From Ficedula albicollis (Eukaryota > Chordata > Aves > Passeriformes > Muscicapidae), in assembly GCF_000247815.1 (NCBI RefSeq), contig NC_021677.1, positions 45,296,864 to 45,360,863 on the forward strand: a DNA stretch of 64,000 bases. Direction: 5' to 3'. The notes beneath the pieces are model-generated. The model was not told the origin of the DNA and ran no database searches. It worked only from the letters and a program-made list of their open reading frames with translations. The position numbers and the translations under genes are program-made. Positions 40,251-54,151 of this stretch are shown one piece after another. Position 1 is the stretch's first letter, and each line of letters starts with the position of its first letter.

Positions 40251-43200
40251 AATCTTCCTTTTTACTGCTTCCTCAAACTTTAAAGTTTATGTATACACAC
40301 AGGCACACCCGGATATGCAAAGAAGATTCTGACTAAAGAATCACATACGGAAATAATCTTAATTTGAATTTCCCTGGTAGTCTAGTGCACCAGGTAGAAA
40401 TGACTGTTTAGACTGAACTTAATCCTTTGGTGCAACCATTTTAGACACTGGCTAAGGTGAAGTAATGAGGTCAACTGAAAGATTTTGTTGTCTTTAACAG
40501 AGGCAACTCTGTTCCTAAAAAGGATATTTTTACGCATGTATATAGCTACAAGAAATATCTAATATTTAAAAATACAATATGAAAAAAAGTTGAGAAAGAG
40601 ACAAGAATCGCAAATAAATGTGCTTGTATTACAGGAGGTCAGGCAATGTGCTGCAGCAAATAACTCAGATTTCTGTACTTACTAAGAAAATTATGGGGAA
40701 CTGAAAAATAAAAGGCATGCATAATCTAGTTACAGCTGACTCAGTCTGCAATGTCAATGATAAAATGTGTGAAAACTGAGGCAGACTGGCAAGAAATTAG
40801 AAACATTCATGACTGCTGATACCCACTACTGTCTTTGAAAGAAATATTAGTATTTTAGCAGTGGGAAAGATATTTTTCAGTCACGCATAAAGAAGAGGTC
40901 GTTGGATCCAGGAAGAATGCAACAAGGGTCATGCTGAAAATGTGGAAACCAAATTAATTTGTTTCTCCTCAGGCAAATCGCAGTTCAGCCTGACCAGCTA
41001 ATTACCCTAACCTTGACCCAAGTGGCAGTCTGACTTCTCAATAACTTACAGGTGATTCACTCTTTTCTGTTACTTGAGCTGTTTCCCCTCCTGAAACCAA
41101 GGCGATCCATTTGGATCAAATTATGCATGACAATTTTGGGATGTAAGTTAAGAAATGAATAGGAGCCAAGCTAAACCTATTTCTTTCTAACAGCACAGAC
41201 TGAGGTCTCACAGGTGAAAGGGTTTATTTCCCCTCTTTATTTTTTTTCTTCCTTTCAAGATTATCCTTTGCGTTTTTGTTTACACAGTTGCTAAGAATTG
41301 AGAGAAGCTGAGATCTCAGATGTTTATTAGGGTGAAGTGATGACATACAGCATCCGCACAAATGGTGAGATATGAGATGTGATGCTGTATGCCAAGCAGG
41401 CAGTAATTGGCAGTCTGGGTAAATCAGCAAGCATGGAAAAAGCAGATCTGAGCGTTCATCCAGAATGCAAACTGACCCTGAAATGGCAAATGTTCACTTA
41501 AGTATTTTTAAAATAGTTACAGGTGAGTAGTCTGCTTCATTTCTGCCTACAGCGTTAATAAGGTTTACAAAATGAGGAAACTTCACCAGAGGAAAGAATA
41601 TTAGTGAGAAATCAAGTTGGTCTAGTTAGAATATGTAGGAAATTTGGAAGATCTCCATCAAAAAAAAACCCCAAAAAACTATAGACATATCAGTTTTTCA
41701 CAGGACTTAGTAATACTTTCCATTTAATGATTTATATATAGAGTAAATTTTATCAAAAACAATAACATCAGCAGCGCTTTTTTTGCAAAAAATTATTTAG
41801 GAATAATTTATTTTCTTGAACTGCTGATTAATTCAAAAAACTTTAATGAAATATATATAAACAGGGAGATTCCAAAATCATCTTTAATAAAATTAGAAAA
41901 CAGTTTTCTGTACATTTACAACAGAATATTTAATCCTAACCTTAAAATAATGCGCAGTTGAAAAACTCCTTCAGACAAATTTTGGTTTCTTACTATTTCT
42001 TGATAGATGAGTTCTTCAACATCTAAAAAATTTTTACATTTATTTCATTTTTGTGATACATAGGTGATGGTCATTTTATAACCATACATTGCATAATTGA
42101 AAACATGATTTAAATAATAACTACTGTAGTGTCCAGATATCTGTGTATTATTTTAGAGTGCATATAAATATGAGGACTGGACATTTTCAGCCTGGAAGCA
42201 AAAGATACCAAGAATGAGAATATTTCATAAGAGAGAAAAGCCACCACTACTATTTAGCATTGTTTGGGGGTGTCTGGTCTTTGCACTGGCTTATAGCAGG
42301 AAATTTTCAAGTAGGCTGTACCTAACTTCATATACACACCTTTGCTGACAGGCATGGCAGCAACTCATATTTGGTTTCTTAGAGAAATCACTGCAACATT
42401 TTTATTCCTTCATTATGCTCACAAATTTACATCTTTACACCCGTTTACTGAAGAAAAGGGAGATCATTTGGATAAATCCACTGTAAAGAAGGCAGAGATT
42501 CACATTTTTTCCAGGGAAAATTCAGAGTTCAGTCAGCCACCAGAGAGGCTGACTCCAAGTCACTGTCTCTCAAAGCAGAAGTCAGGAAAAACCTCCTCAA
42601 TTAGCTTTCTAAAATGGGGTGATGGGCACATCACTCTTGGTTATGGACCTACATAAGGAAGATGGGAATTTTTATTTTAAGAATATGTCTCAGTGTGTTA
42701 CATTTTATGCTGTATATTTTATTTAATTTACTATCCAGAAAAGAAAAAAATACCACCATTTGCTGAAAATTTTGTTAAAAAATAAATCAAAACTGCTAAA
42801 CCAGGATGATAATACTAACTTTCCTATTTATTGAGAAATAGCCCAGGTAAAGGGTCTTTACACTGTCCTCTCAAAATGTCTAATAACTTGTAAGTTTTAT
42901 CTTTTGAAAATCATCCTTCAGTTTCTATTTAGGAAGCTTGAGGCTCTTTTGTGTTTTCATTAACCTCCTCAAATCACTTAAATGATTTAACAGAGCAAAT
43001 GCTCCTTGAATGTTAAGCTACTGTAGAGACTGCAACATTTAAGCATTTAATCTTGTAGATTTAAGCTTCAGGGAGGCATGGGGATAAATTACAAATCTTT
43101 TGTTTTGCTGTCTGTAGTATAAAGTGATTAGACATCACTGGCATCACTGGTTGTCAGCTGTTCTGCATAATTAGAAATCTAGACAAAATATAAATAAATA

Positions 43201-46015
43201 TTTTTTGATTGAAAAGGTTCCAGGTAATAAAATGCTCAGCTTTGGACCAGATTCCCAGTTTGCACAGATCATCATAACAAAATCAGTTGAATTACATTGA
43301 TTTACCTAATCTAAGAAGCTACCCTTTCATGGAGAGTTTTATCTTATCATTAGAATAAGCAAATCAATAGAACCAAGCTAAAATCAGATCTACCTGGAAG
43401 TCAAGGCAAATGCAAGTTTAAGCTACAGAGACTTATAAAGCAAACAAACATTTCCCTCCTTGAAACAGCTTTTATTGGTTTTGGATTCAAGATGGAAGAG
43501 TTCTTTTGGCAATTCGATACTGAACAAAGAGCGGAATTTATGAAAATATAACAAGACGGTCTCAGGTAATGTGTAAAATACAACTATGGGGTCTATATCA
43601 TCAAAGAAGTGAAAAAGACAAGATGTTTTCCCATTAAAAGGTGTGTGTGGGGGGGTTATTTTGTTTTTGGGGTTTTTTTTTGCTGTTGCTGTTTTTTCCC
43701 AAAATCAAGAACTTGCATTGCTCCTCTGTGGAAAAATAAACACGAAAATTTAAAAAAATATATAAGAGTTACAGCCTCAGGTAGAAAAAGGTCCTGAGAT
43801 TTCTGATCCTGCAAACAGAATTTACACTCAATAACCAAATTACTTTCGGATTCTGCTCAGTCTAAAGAAAATTAGGCAGTTCACAATAGGGCCCAAAATT
43901 ATATAACAATTTATTCAGTGGGAAGCTACCTAAAGCAGCCTACAGGAAAATTCAGAAAAGCAGTTGTTGTGCTAAATCATGAACTCTGTGCTACTGAGAT
44001 GTACTTCTGTTCACCAGGCCTTCTTGGCATATAACATCTAAATGGAAAATGAGTCACTGCTTTTTATAGGAGATAGCTGGGGGAGGGTCTGTTACTGTGG
44101 TGCTGCAATTTCACACTGGAGAATCAGAGACCTCCCATAGGACGTAAAAGCCCCGGGCACCAAACCCCACATCTCGCCCTCCCACGAGTGTCCTAACCAG
44201 GAGGCTGAAGGCTCTTGTTGTGGAGCAGCACTCTCCCTTCCAGCCACTTGTGATGAAGCTTTTGTTTTCTGTCAGAGGCAGAAGATTCACCATGCCCGTG
44301 AGAGCCTACCCCTCCATCCTGCCTCCCACACACATCTCATTTCCTCTGAGAGGGGAGTGAATATATTTTACAGGTTTTTTTATTTCAAATCTACAACTAC
44401 AATCAGAGTTCAAGCCAGTGAGTTTGACCCAGTGGATCCAGAGCCTGTTAGAAGATTGGTGGATGACATTTCAAAACAGCTTAACCTCATGATAATGATG
44501 ATCAGAAGATCACAAATACAAAAGTCATACTTAAACCCAGGTCTTTCAAATTGCCATATAACCTTTGAAATGCCAGGCACATGGGGAGATGAGAGAAATA
44601 TGTTCTCTTCTATTCCTCTTTTATATAACAAATTTGCATACAGAAACTTAGCCAAATAAGTGGCACAATTTCTGTCGTGTAAATCCCAGTATGCTTTATG
44701 CACATTATTTATGCATTAGTCAGATCTCAAAAGAAAGCTTTAAAATTTCCCTGGTTAGAATAAAAGTTAACTCCTGCCACCCAAACCTTGAAGTATTGTG
44801 TGGAAGCTTGGGAGTAGTTTTGAGAATTGGAGGTTTTGGGGTCCAACCTCAACCCTGCCAATGACAGTAAGTGCCAAAAGCCACTGTCCAAAGGACTTGC
44901 TCTTCTCATATATCATGGGGTGAAATGAGAAAAATATCTCAGACCCATGGGTAAATAAAGGTCTATAGTTGTCTTCCTGAAGTTTTCAATTTTAATAGAC
45001 TGAGAAAAATGAGATTGTCCCATTCTGTTGACTGTCCTGTTACCAAGCAATGCTGCAATGATTCTTGTCATTCCCTTAATTTATTCATTTTTATCCAAGT
45101 AATTGCTGGTATCAACTGCGTCAAGTTAAAGCCAATTAAGAATCATTGCAAAAATTTCCCCACCAGCATTTTTCTGATCAGAATACTGCAAAGAGCTTCT
45201 TCATGCATAAAAGAACAAACATGTAAAAGAAAGCAATAAGCTATAGCTTTGTGTTTCTTGCCCTCACCATTCTCATGATTCTCAAGAAAGAATTTCTCAT
45301 GAAAACCAGTTTCTAAGAAACTGTCAAAACAGAGCTGGAACTGATCATTTCAAAGAAATACACAGCCTGTTTACTGGAGTCTGACTGAGACCTGCTAACA
45401 GCAGTTTATGTAGACATGCAAACAGCCTTGACTTTAATTTCACTCTGGAGGCACAGGCAGTCTTAAAACCTCGGCAAACAAGCTGAGAAGTCAAATCAAC
45501 AAGGTTCACATCAGATCAATACTGAAAATGTGATAGAAATCAGTGTGTGCTATATAATTTCAGAAATAGATCCTGCCCTGGTCTCAAGTGCATATTGATC
45601 TTTTATAATGGGGTATTATATCCTTTAATTACTTAGCCAGCATTCAAACCTATAATGTTTTCTATTTGAAACAGCATTTTCTTATTTATTCAGCCCTAAA
45701 GTACATCTATCTCTGTGGATTAAAATTGTGCATGAGACAAACCAAATATTTTTATTCAAAGCTTACAGAGTCATCTTTTAATTTTTTTAATCTTTTGTTG
45801 TTTAATTATTTGTTTATTCATTCATTTATACTCAGAGCTTTCCATTTTCTTTCTTTCTACTTCTTTAGGGTCTTTAATTTTTTTTTTTTTTTTTTGCTAT
45901 CTATTTGATAAATAGGTAAACAGCACCACAAAACTTATGTCTGTGGAGTGGCTGCATGCTTTCAGATATTTGAGTACTCTTTTTTATTTTTCTTTTTTAT
46001 CAATCAGTGACTTAC
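40251..46015. other. no gene recognised; one GC-rich island-like patch
   Basis: Unique AT-rich sequence. 44050-44350 is markedly GC- and CpG-richer (see findings). A 104-codon non-repetitive plus-strand frame occupies 42342-42656, ending with a hydrophilic, Lys/Ser-rich half. Its product is unrecognised. T-runs occur at about 45879-45895. Confidence 0.5.
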
Positions 46016-46067
46016 CAGGCACTCCTACTCCAAACTGTATTAGAGAAACTGCACTGCATTTTGGACT
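46016..46067 (-). CDS. candidate short exon (weak)
   Basis: A 52-base minus-strand segment is bounded by a strong polypyrimidine acceptor (TTTCACCTGGTCTTTGCAG) and a consensus donor (GCCTG/GTAAGT). Two of three frames are open. Frame 0 reads SPKCSAVSLIQFGVGVP. It is short enough that openness means little. No recognised product. The exon ends with one leftover base, and the next weak candidate downstream on this strand (13540-13598) starts with two, which is compatible but far from proof. Confidence 0.15.
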
Positions 46068-49000
46068 CTGCAAAGACCAGGTGAAAGCTAAAGGCCATTA
46101 AAAAAAAAAAAAAAAGCAGAATTATAAAATTAGGATGGAAAAAGGTGCAAAAAAATCTCACTGTATACAAGAACCTTGTGAAACAAAGCACTTATGCCTA
46201 AAAATATCTCAGTCTGCAACGAAATAATGTCGTTTGCTGTAAAATGTGCATCCATGCAATGTGTTGGGTGATAGACAATGAGCATCAGCCATTCATTGTA
46301 TTTAAGAACTTGGATTATGATTTTGGGGTGTAGCAGAAGGAGGAAAAATATCAAATCTGCATTCTCAAAAAAAAAAAATCCGTCAATGTAATGTGTAATT
46401 AGTACTAACTGGGTGCAGAGATACATCTGTCTCCAAGGCAGAAGTTACGTCAATGCTGTTTAATACGGAGTGGCTAAAATGTCTTCTCAGCAGTTCCTGT
46501 GATATTGGCACATCTGCTTGACAAAGATGTGTTCAGACACATCAACAGGAAGTTCTTGTATTACATACATAGAAGCAATATTTTCATGGTTATGTTTACA
46601 CTTTGCTGACAATCCAGATTGTGACTGCTGTATTTTTGTGGAAAATACCTAGGTAATGCCATTCAAATTACTGTCTAAAACTCAGCCTTTTACATAAAAA
46701 GAATGGGACTAAATCTGCTAGAGGGACCTGGCACTGATGTTCTAGCTGACAGATTTGGATGAATATATCTTTACTATTATATTAAATATATTCTATAGTA
46801 CAGCAATTCTGGATGATTTTATGTGAAAAAGATGTTGGAAAAAAATGAAAGTTAACCATATATAAAAAAAAAAAAGCTGATCAAGATGTCTTTGAACCTT
46901 TTAAAGCACATATGATTCCACTACTGCCTTCCTCCTTAAAATTTGCACTGTGATTTTTTGCTGCTAAAATTAAAGATACGAGAACATCAAAAACTAATGT
47001 CACAGACTTTGGTGAAAGTCACTACTCTAAGCACCAGTGTCCCAAAAAATTTATCCAGTCCAAAACTCTGATAGAACTTTTTTTAGTATTAGTCATTAGA
47101 CTGATATTAGACAGAAGATATTAGACTGAAAGGAAGTCAGGTTTACAGAACGAGTTTTAGCATATCCTGGAATTTGGAGATGAGCTAAAGCCAATGTTCA
47201 TTTCTTTTCTTTCTGGTAAGCAGCCTCTTAGCTAAAGAAAAAAAAAAAAACAAGCACCTCAAGATGATATCTTAGCTGCAGTGTTAATCTCTAGGTAAAC
47301 CCAGACACAACAATTTTGATGTGTTGAGGTATAGATGAAGGGAAAGGTGAATCAAATGGAAGAAACAATCTAAGTATCAAAGATAAAGAAATTACTTCTC
47401 CCTTAATAAATAGATAACTCTAAATAATTTTTTGGTCTTTTTAAAAAAGTAAGAAAATGGTTGTCAGTGTTCTCACTGTATATAGAAAACAAACTTCAGC
47501 CATGGGCCAGGAAAAGGGGAGCTGCTCACCAGATCTCCATTGTTGCATCATATCACAGGGCTGCAAGGTTCAAACAGTTCAAGGTTTGCCAAAGCCTTCA
47601 CCACTGGCAGCTTCAGTGGAAGATGTGAAAAAACTGAGCTAGGAAAATCTGAGATAATTATACTGCCTTTCCTGCAAAGGGATCATCATTTCCTTAAGTA
47701 GCATTCATGTTACTTCTAAGATGTGGCAACCTTTGATGTTAATATTAGGACCTGTCACATTTTACCTGTACCTCTCTTCCTGAAGTCTAATGTGACTGTA
47801 ACTCTTGATAGCACCTAACATTTAAAAGTAATTATGGTTTGATCAGTCTTACTTGGTAAATTGACTGTGATCTGCTCCTGTATTAATTAGTTTCCTGCGC
47901 TCATCTTGTGTGCTCCAATATTCCATTTTATAAGTGCACATGCTACATGGCTGTATATAAAATGCTATATTCATATATGCAATATAACCAGATCTACCTG
48001 TTTTCTGAAACTATAGAAATAAAAAAAGAGAAAACCAATATAAAATACTTAAGTTGATGCTGTTTCATTTTTATGCCTACTTAAAAGCAACAAGGGTACT
48101 AACAGGCAAGGAAGTAAACTTACCTCCTTAGAAAATATATCCATAAAAAGAAAGTAAAGCCTAATTGCTGAAATTGGAATCAAACACAATTCAGATATTA
48201 GTGTATCCAATTCCTGGAGAAAAAATATTTTAAAGGTACTATTTCTAGTGAAGCTACAGATTTTATAAATATATCTTTTGGTCCATTTTTACAAGAAAAT
48301 TTTAACTTTTCTTAGTTATTTATTTCTCCCTTGAGATTTTTCATGTCTATGTTGATCTTAATAGTCAATCTATAATATAGGTATAATTTTGTGATAAGAA
48401 AGTTAGCTAAGAATATTGCCGTTTTTTTCTTCTACAAGAAGAAATATGCATGTGCAAATGAAGATATTGATAAAATGTGATAAAAGGAAAAGTATTATAT
48501 AGCATAGTCTTTTGTAAAGCTAAAAATATAAAATGTAGTTTTACTTCCAGGCAGATGGGTAGAAAACACTAAATAGAGTTTATAAACACAGCTGATTAGC
48601 AATATTTAGACTTTACAATATTGACAATGTTAAATGAAACATTTATGTACAATTATAGGATTAATACAAATAGATTTGCTAGTTATCTTTTTTGCGTTCC
48701 CTTCTCATAATTTGTGTAGGAACAGGATAAGAAATTAATTTACCTGTTAGAGAAAATCATAAGTTTTATTTTGTTATGAGGTATCAGCAAGTGTAGCTCA
48801 TTTAGGGCTTACTGTAGTTATTGTACTAATTCAGTAACTTTTGTGTCATGTATGTAAAGCTTAAAACATAAGTTTTCCTAATGAAGGCACTAAATATCTC
48901 TCTGCCTTAGTGTATGTAAATCATGTCCAACAGATAATCCATCTTTTATTTTCACTGCTTGTACTTGAACAGATACTCGAGCAGAGACATAAGAAAGCTT

Positions 49001-52000
49001 CTTCTGTTTTGGTGAGCACCTCCTTGTTAGAATTTTTCTTCAGCAAAACATTTCTATACCAGGTTTTCATTTATGACACAAATATAAGTTCCATAACATT
49101 GTGATTTGGGACAGGCATTATTCTATTTCTAATTTGTTTGTATATGTAATTTGAAGTGCTAAATTTGTATTTTGGTCCACAGCAACTTCAGGATTTTTTA
49201 TCGTGCCCATGAATTAGTAAGTAATTTATATTTAACTAAAATAGCTTTTTCAGTGAAATTAACTCAGCTCTGTGGTCAAAAGGAAGTTTGAAACAGGATG
49301 CTGTGAACACACATCAACTGCCTAAAATTGTTGCAGTAAAATGAAAACCATTTTGTCACAGTGTGAAAAAGTGATGGACAGTTGCTTCGTGAGTGCTCTT
49401 TTCATCAAGCTATTGAATTTGGCTTTGAGCCGTGCTGATTATTTCAGCAAGTTAAAGCAGTTAAGTGCGAAACAAGTCTCTTAAACATATGGCAGCTCTG
49501 ATTATCATATGAAAGCCAGGTGTACAAAGATTTGGAGAACACATTGCTCTAGACAATAAAATGAAAATTAAATACCAGTTTCAAAAACTCTACTGGAAGA
49601 AGATACACCTTTCCTGAGGGCATATGCAAAAATTTAGGAATCATGTAAACATTTTGGATTTTGCATTTATTAAAAACAGTGGTTAAATCTCTGCTTTATA
49701 ATAGATAGCTCATTTGGTAAGCTCTGGCAGCCATAGCTGCTGATACAAGGGAGAGGATGAGAGGAGAGGGAAGGGGAAAGGAAGGCAAGGGCAAGAGCAC
49801 TGTTCAAGTTCTCTATTTTTAAAATCAAACCACCACTTTCTATTGCTTTCTATGGAAGGACTCATGATCATTGCCCAGAGAACAGCCTGTGAATTTATTT
49901 TCACATATTTATTTAGTAATTCCCATTGTCCAGGGTTTGTTTAATTTGTGGTTAACAAGGAATAATCTGTGAATATGCTTAAACTCTGAATCTTAGCAAA
50001 AAATTGCTACTCCTTTATTTATTAGAATTTTAAAAGTGGAATAATATGAATAGCTGAGATCTCAATTGCTGCAAAGTACCAGAATGGCACAGGAATCCTG
50101 AGGCTTCCAGAACAAGTATTTAAGCATACCAGAAAAGATACTTGGACATACAAGCTTTGAAAGCCTTGCCTGAAAAAGGGAAACCAGTCCAACAGAATTT
50201 CTAGTGATGAAGGTACAGGTACACAGCTTCTGGCTGGACATAGAATTTTAACAGTAAAAGAGTATTTTGAATTAGTATTACAGGAAACTATTCTAGTAAT
50301 AGAATTCCAAACCTTGAAAAGAAGTAATATATATGTAAAAGTTTACTCCCATATATTTGAATTTTGCTAATAGATACTGACCAGGAATAGGTGGCAGAAC
50401 TAATAAATAAAGGCACTGAATTTTTATGTTTATATAATTGCATAATACCATTGATATTTCAAATACTTGAGATCTTAGTGAAGAAAGCTTACACAGGAAT
50501 TAAATCTGTTGTAGTAAGTATATATACAATTCAATATTTAATCATATTTTATACTATCTGCATCAGTTAAAAAATTCTCTTGATTTCAATTTTGCTCTTG
50601 GATGTTCTATTGAGTGCAGTTATCTTGCAGCAGCTGTGGAGATTTTTACAAATCTTATTTCACGTTGCTGAAGGTTCAGAAAGAGACAGATAGATATTGT
50701 GCTATAGAATTAATAATTTTTAGGGATCATAACTTATCAGTTACTGTTTGTTTGACATGTATTCCACAGAAAGTCTATTTTTTAATGCTTAAGAACAAAG
50801 GAGAAAAAAACCCATCATTGTGAACCCAGCATCATTAACAATATTTTGGAGCAGAATACAATAAAAAATACATCTTACAAGAAAAACAGCAGGAGAATAA
50901 CAGGTAAGCAGAATGTAATTACCCTTTTTGGAAGATGGCCAGCACACCAAATTTGGTGTGTGTCATCCAAAGGACAATAACCTGTACTATTAATTCATTT
51001 CCAAGACAGGTCTGAGCTGGTTTTGCATTTTGTGAGTCTTACAAAGATTTGTTTTCTTAGTATTTTTCTTCCAAAAGAACATAACATGACTTTCTGCAGA
51101 AATGTTTCACAATATGAAATAATGATTGCTTAGGGTTAGGCCTTTCATTATTGTCAGCCTACTGAAAAGGTTTATTTTGTAATTTTTTCACCTTTCATTA
51201 TGTCAAAGGAATATTTGCATGAAAAGGAAAGTGCTGTAATCAAAAAGTGTTGAAATGTTTACTTTTTTAGATCATTATAAATATTGCCAAAAGTGTTCAG
51301 CTTTTGACATATTTCTGTGAGCATTTTTCTTTAAAAAATTGTTGCTTTGGAAAACTTCAGATTAATTCTTGTTCATATAAGCCATCTTTATGCCATTTTA
51401 ATTTGCTCAACAATACCAGTTAATATAAGTGACTGCAAATATTTTCCTGGATTGTCATCGACCCTAAATTACTGGATCACATAGATTTAAAGGCAATAGT
51501 ATTTTCTTTTGGAACACTAATTCACCTATATCTTTCAGGATTCTTATTCTAATTCCAAACTATCCAAATTATGTAGTTCCACATGTAAAGGTGCCTGCAC
51601 ACTCCCTGTTACTTTGTTGTCAAAAAAAGGTAGACACTGCTGCTGTTCACCTGTATTTAAGTGCCTCTCCTACAATTCTGGAAATTCATTGATGACCCTA
51701 CTTGCTTCTTTTTTCCCATCAAATTCTCATTAAACTTTTCAAATTCTCCATGACACTTGGTTGATGTAAATAATAATATTTATTCCTCTCACTCACTTTC
51801 TCAGAGATGAAGTGTGGCTAAATATGAGACTCTGGCTGCCAAGGCATCTCATTTAACTACAGAACCCACTCAAATTGAGAGAAAACGTTATAGTCTCTTA
51901 AGTAGCCTTGAGAGCCACACTTTTCAAAATGATTTTGCAAACAATTGAAACAACTGGTAGAACTGACATAGGCTGATAATTATTTGGGTCGATCATATAG

Positions 52001-52869
52001 CCCTGCTTGAAAGCACAGATTAGATTCAATGTGCAGCTAAACAGCAGGAGAAGAGGGGAAAGCAGACTGAAAATACACTGGATTTATAAAGCAGCTTCAG
52101 AATAGCAGAAGTCTGGGTTTTAGAAATAAACAATTCTAGTGACAAAAGCTGTGATGGGCTTGGAACCTCTGTTGTGGGTGAGTAGGTTATCTGTAACTCT
52201 TCCTCTGCTAATGAGCTTTATTCTCCTTTTCCTTCTGCTAGCCAGCCATCCAACTTTCTTTAGAAGAACAAACAACAAAAAAACCCCCAAGATGTCATCT
52301 GGATCTGCCTCTTCAAAGTTGTTATTTTACAGAGACAACCTACTTGACAACACTGGATCTGATGGGCTGTAATGTTGTTCAGTTGTCCCTAAGCATGCAG
52401 GGACAGCAATGAATGTGCTGTCTTTATTTCCTGTCCTTCCTAGGCTTCCTTTCCTTGTAATTCACATGTAGTTTCCTGATTCTGGAAAGATCACAGACAG
52501 AAATGGAAATCCATTTTACTTGTCTTTTTGTTCAATATGCAAACCTTTTATTTGCATGTGGCTCAAGTACTTGTTTGCAAATTCTGTGGTCATAAGTTGA
52601 ATTCTTATAAAATGTTTCCTGCTGAAATGTCATGCTGCCTAGAATTCAACAGCAAATAGATATTGCTGTCCTCACTAATTTGAAACAGTGTGAGTTTTAA
52701 ATCTTAAGCTGCAGGAGATTTATTAAGATTGAAGTTTTCTTCACCCTTCCTTTGGTACATCAAGATAGGTCAAAACTGCAGAAACTATATTTTTCAGAAT
52801 TTTTGCAGTTGCTGTAAATTCTATTTTTTTATTTCCTGTCATGTAATAGAGTAGGGTTGTGATCAGTCA
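46068..52869. other. no feature recognised
   Basis: Nearly 7 kb of unique AT-rich sequence with scattered A-runs (46099-46115, 46860-46875, 47239-47252). No gene, LTR or CR1 was recognised. A 61-codon plus-strand frame at 47457-47642 is GC-richer but unrecognised. Confidence 0.5.
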
Positions 52870-52916
52870 GAGGTTGGAGGGTGGACTAGAGCCAAAATGA
52901 TTGTGTGATTCTGTCA
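52870..52916 (+). mobile_element. possible CR1 3'-terminal scrap
   Basis: GAGGTTGGAGGGTGGACTAG followed after a gap by AAATGATTGTGTGATTCTGT fits a CR1 plus-strand 3' tail with an internal deletion. It is under 50 bp, so tentative. Confidence 0.45.
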
Positions 52917-53209
52917 GGAGAGCAGGAACCCAAAGCTATAAATAAATGCAGAAGTTATCCATGAAAAGGTTTTAAGCTTAAAGTTAACTAACTGGCTTTT
53001 TGATAATGTCACTGGGTTTTGACTTAGTAAAGACCAGATTCTGAAGCACAGTATTGCTTACTGAGTTTTGAATTACTGTTGCATTAGTATATTAATTTTC
53101 TTTTAAATTAATGAATATTCTTTGGGGCATAGATAAGAAGGATGTGTGCTTTTTATGTGTACATGAAGATTTTCAGCAGAGAATATGCACTGGTTTTACT
53201 TCACATATT
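52917..53209. other. unique spacer
   Basis: Unremarkable AT-rich sequence. Confidence 0.55.
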
Positions 53210-54151
53210 TGTACAGACTTCCTGCCAACCAATCTTTCTTATATATGCGTACGACTGCTGTTGTTCTAGAGCAGGAAAACTTTCCTCCATAATAGAAGGC
53301 ATGCATAAATGAAATCTTAATTTTTATTCTAGAAAATGCTAATATTCATTGTTAAGCAGATTTATCACTGCAAATTTATCACACACTTTTTTCCTGTTGA
53401 AATAACTATGAAGTGCTTATGACCACCCATTTGCTCAGGCTGCCCAGAGGCACCTTGGTCCTAGGCAACCAAAATACTTTCAGGTAAAACTGTGTTGAAA
53501 AAGAGAAGGTCAGGGAAAGAGATCAGAGAACTTCACTGAGGCCTTCTATTATATCTGGAAGAATATTATGGAAATGTTTTGAGACTTTGAAAAGTCATCA
53601 GTCACTTTGAAAAATCACCCAGTATTAAAGGTTTTTTAAAAAGAACTTGAGGTTTTCTCTAAAAGAAAGGCCATTTTAAATGTACAGACTTCCTGCCAAC
53701 CAATCTTTCTTATATATGCGTATGACTGCTGTTGTTCTAGAGCAGGAAAACTTTCCTCCATAATAGAAGGCATGCATAAATGAAATCTTAATTTTTATTC
53801 TAGAAAATGCTAATATTCATTGTTAAGCAGATTTATCACTGCAAATTTATCACACACTTTTTTCCTGTTGAAATAACTATGAAGTGCTTATGACCACCCA
53901 TTTGCTCAGGCTGCCCAGAGGCACCTTGGTCCTAGGCAACCAAAATACTTTCAGGTAAAACTGTGTTGAAAAAGAGAAGGTCAGGGAAAGAGATCAGAGA
54001 ACTTCACTGAGGCCTTCTATTATATCTGGAAGAATATTATGGAAATGTTTTGAGACTTTGAAAAGTCATCAGTCACTTTGAAAAATCACCCAGTATTAAA
54101 GGTTTTTTAAAAAGAACTTGAGGTTTTCTCTAAAAGAAAGGCCATTTTAAA
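53210..54151. repeat. 471-bp tandem duplication, about 99.8% identical
   Basis: Copy 1 (53210-53680) and copy 2 (53681-54151) abut directly. Both start TGTACAGACTTCCTGCCAAC and end AAGGCCATTTTAAA. The only difference I could find is GCGTACGAC versus GCGTATGAC. Each copy contains a short exon-like segment (53439-53483 and 53910-53954) bounded by CATTTGCTCAG and TTTCAG/GTAAAA, with 15 open codons in phase 0. It is too short to call. Confidence 0.98.
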
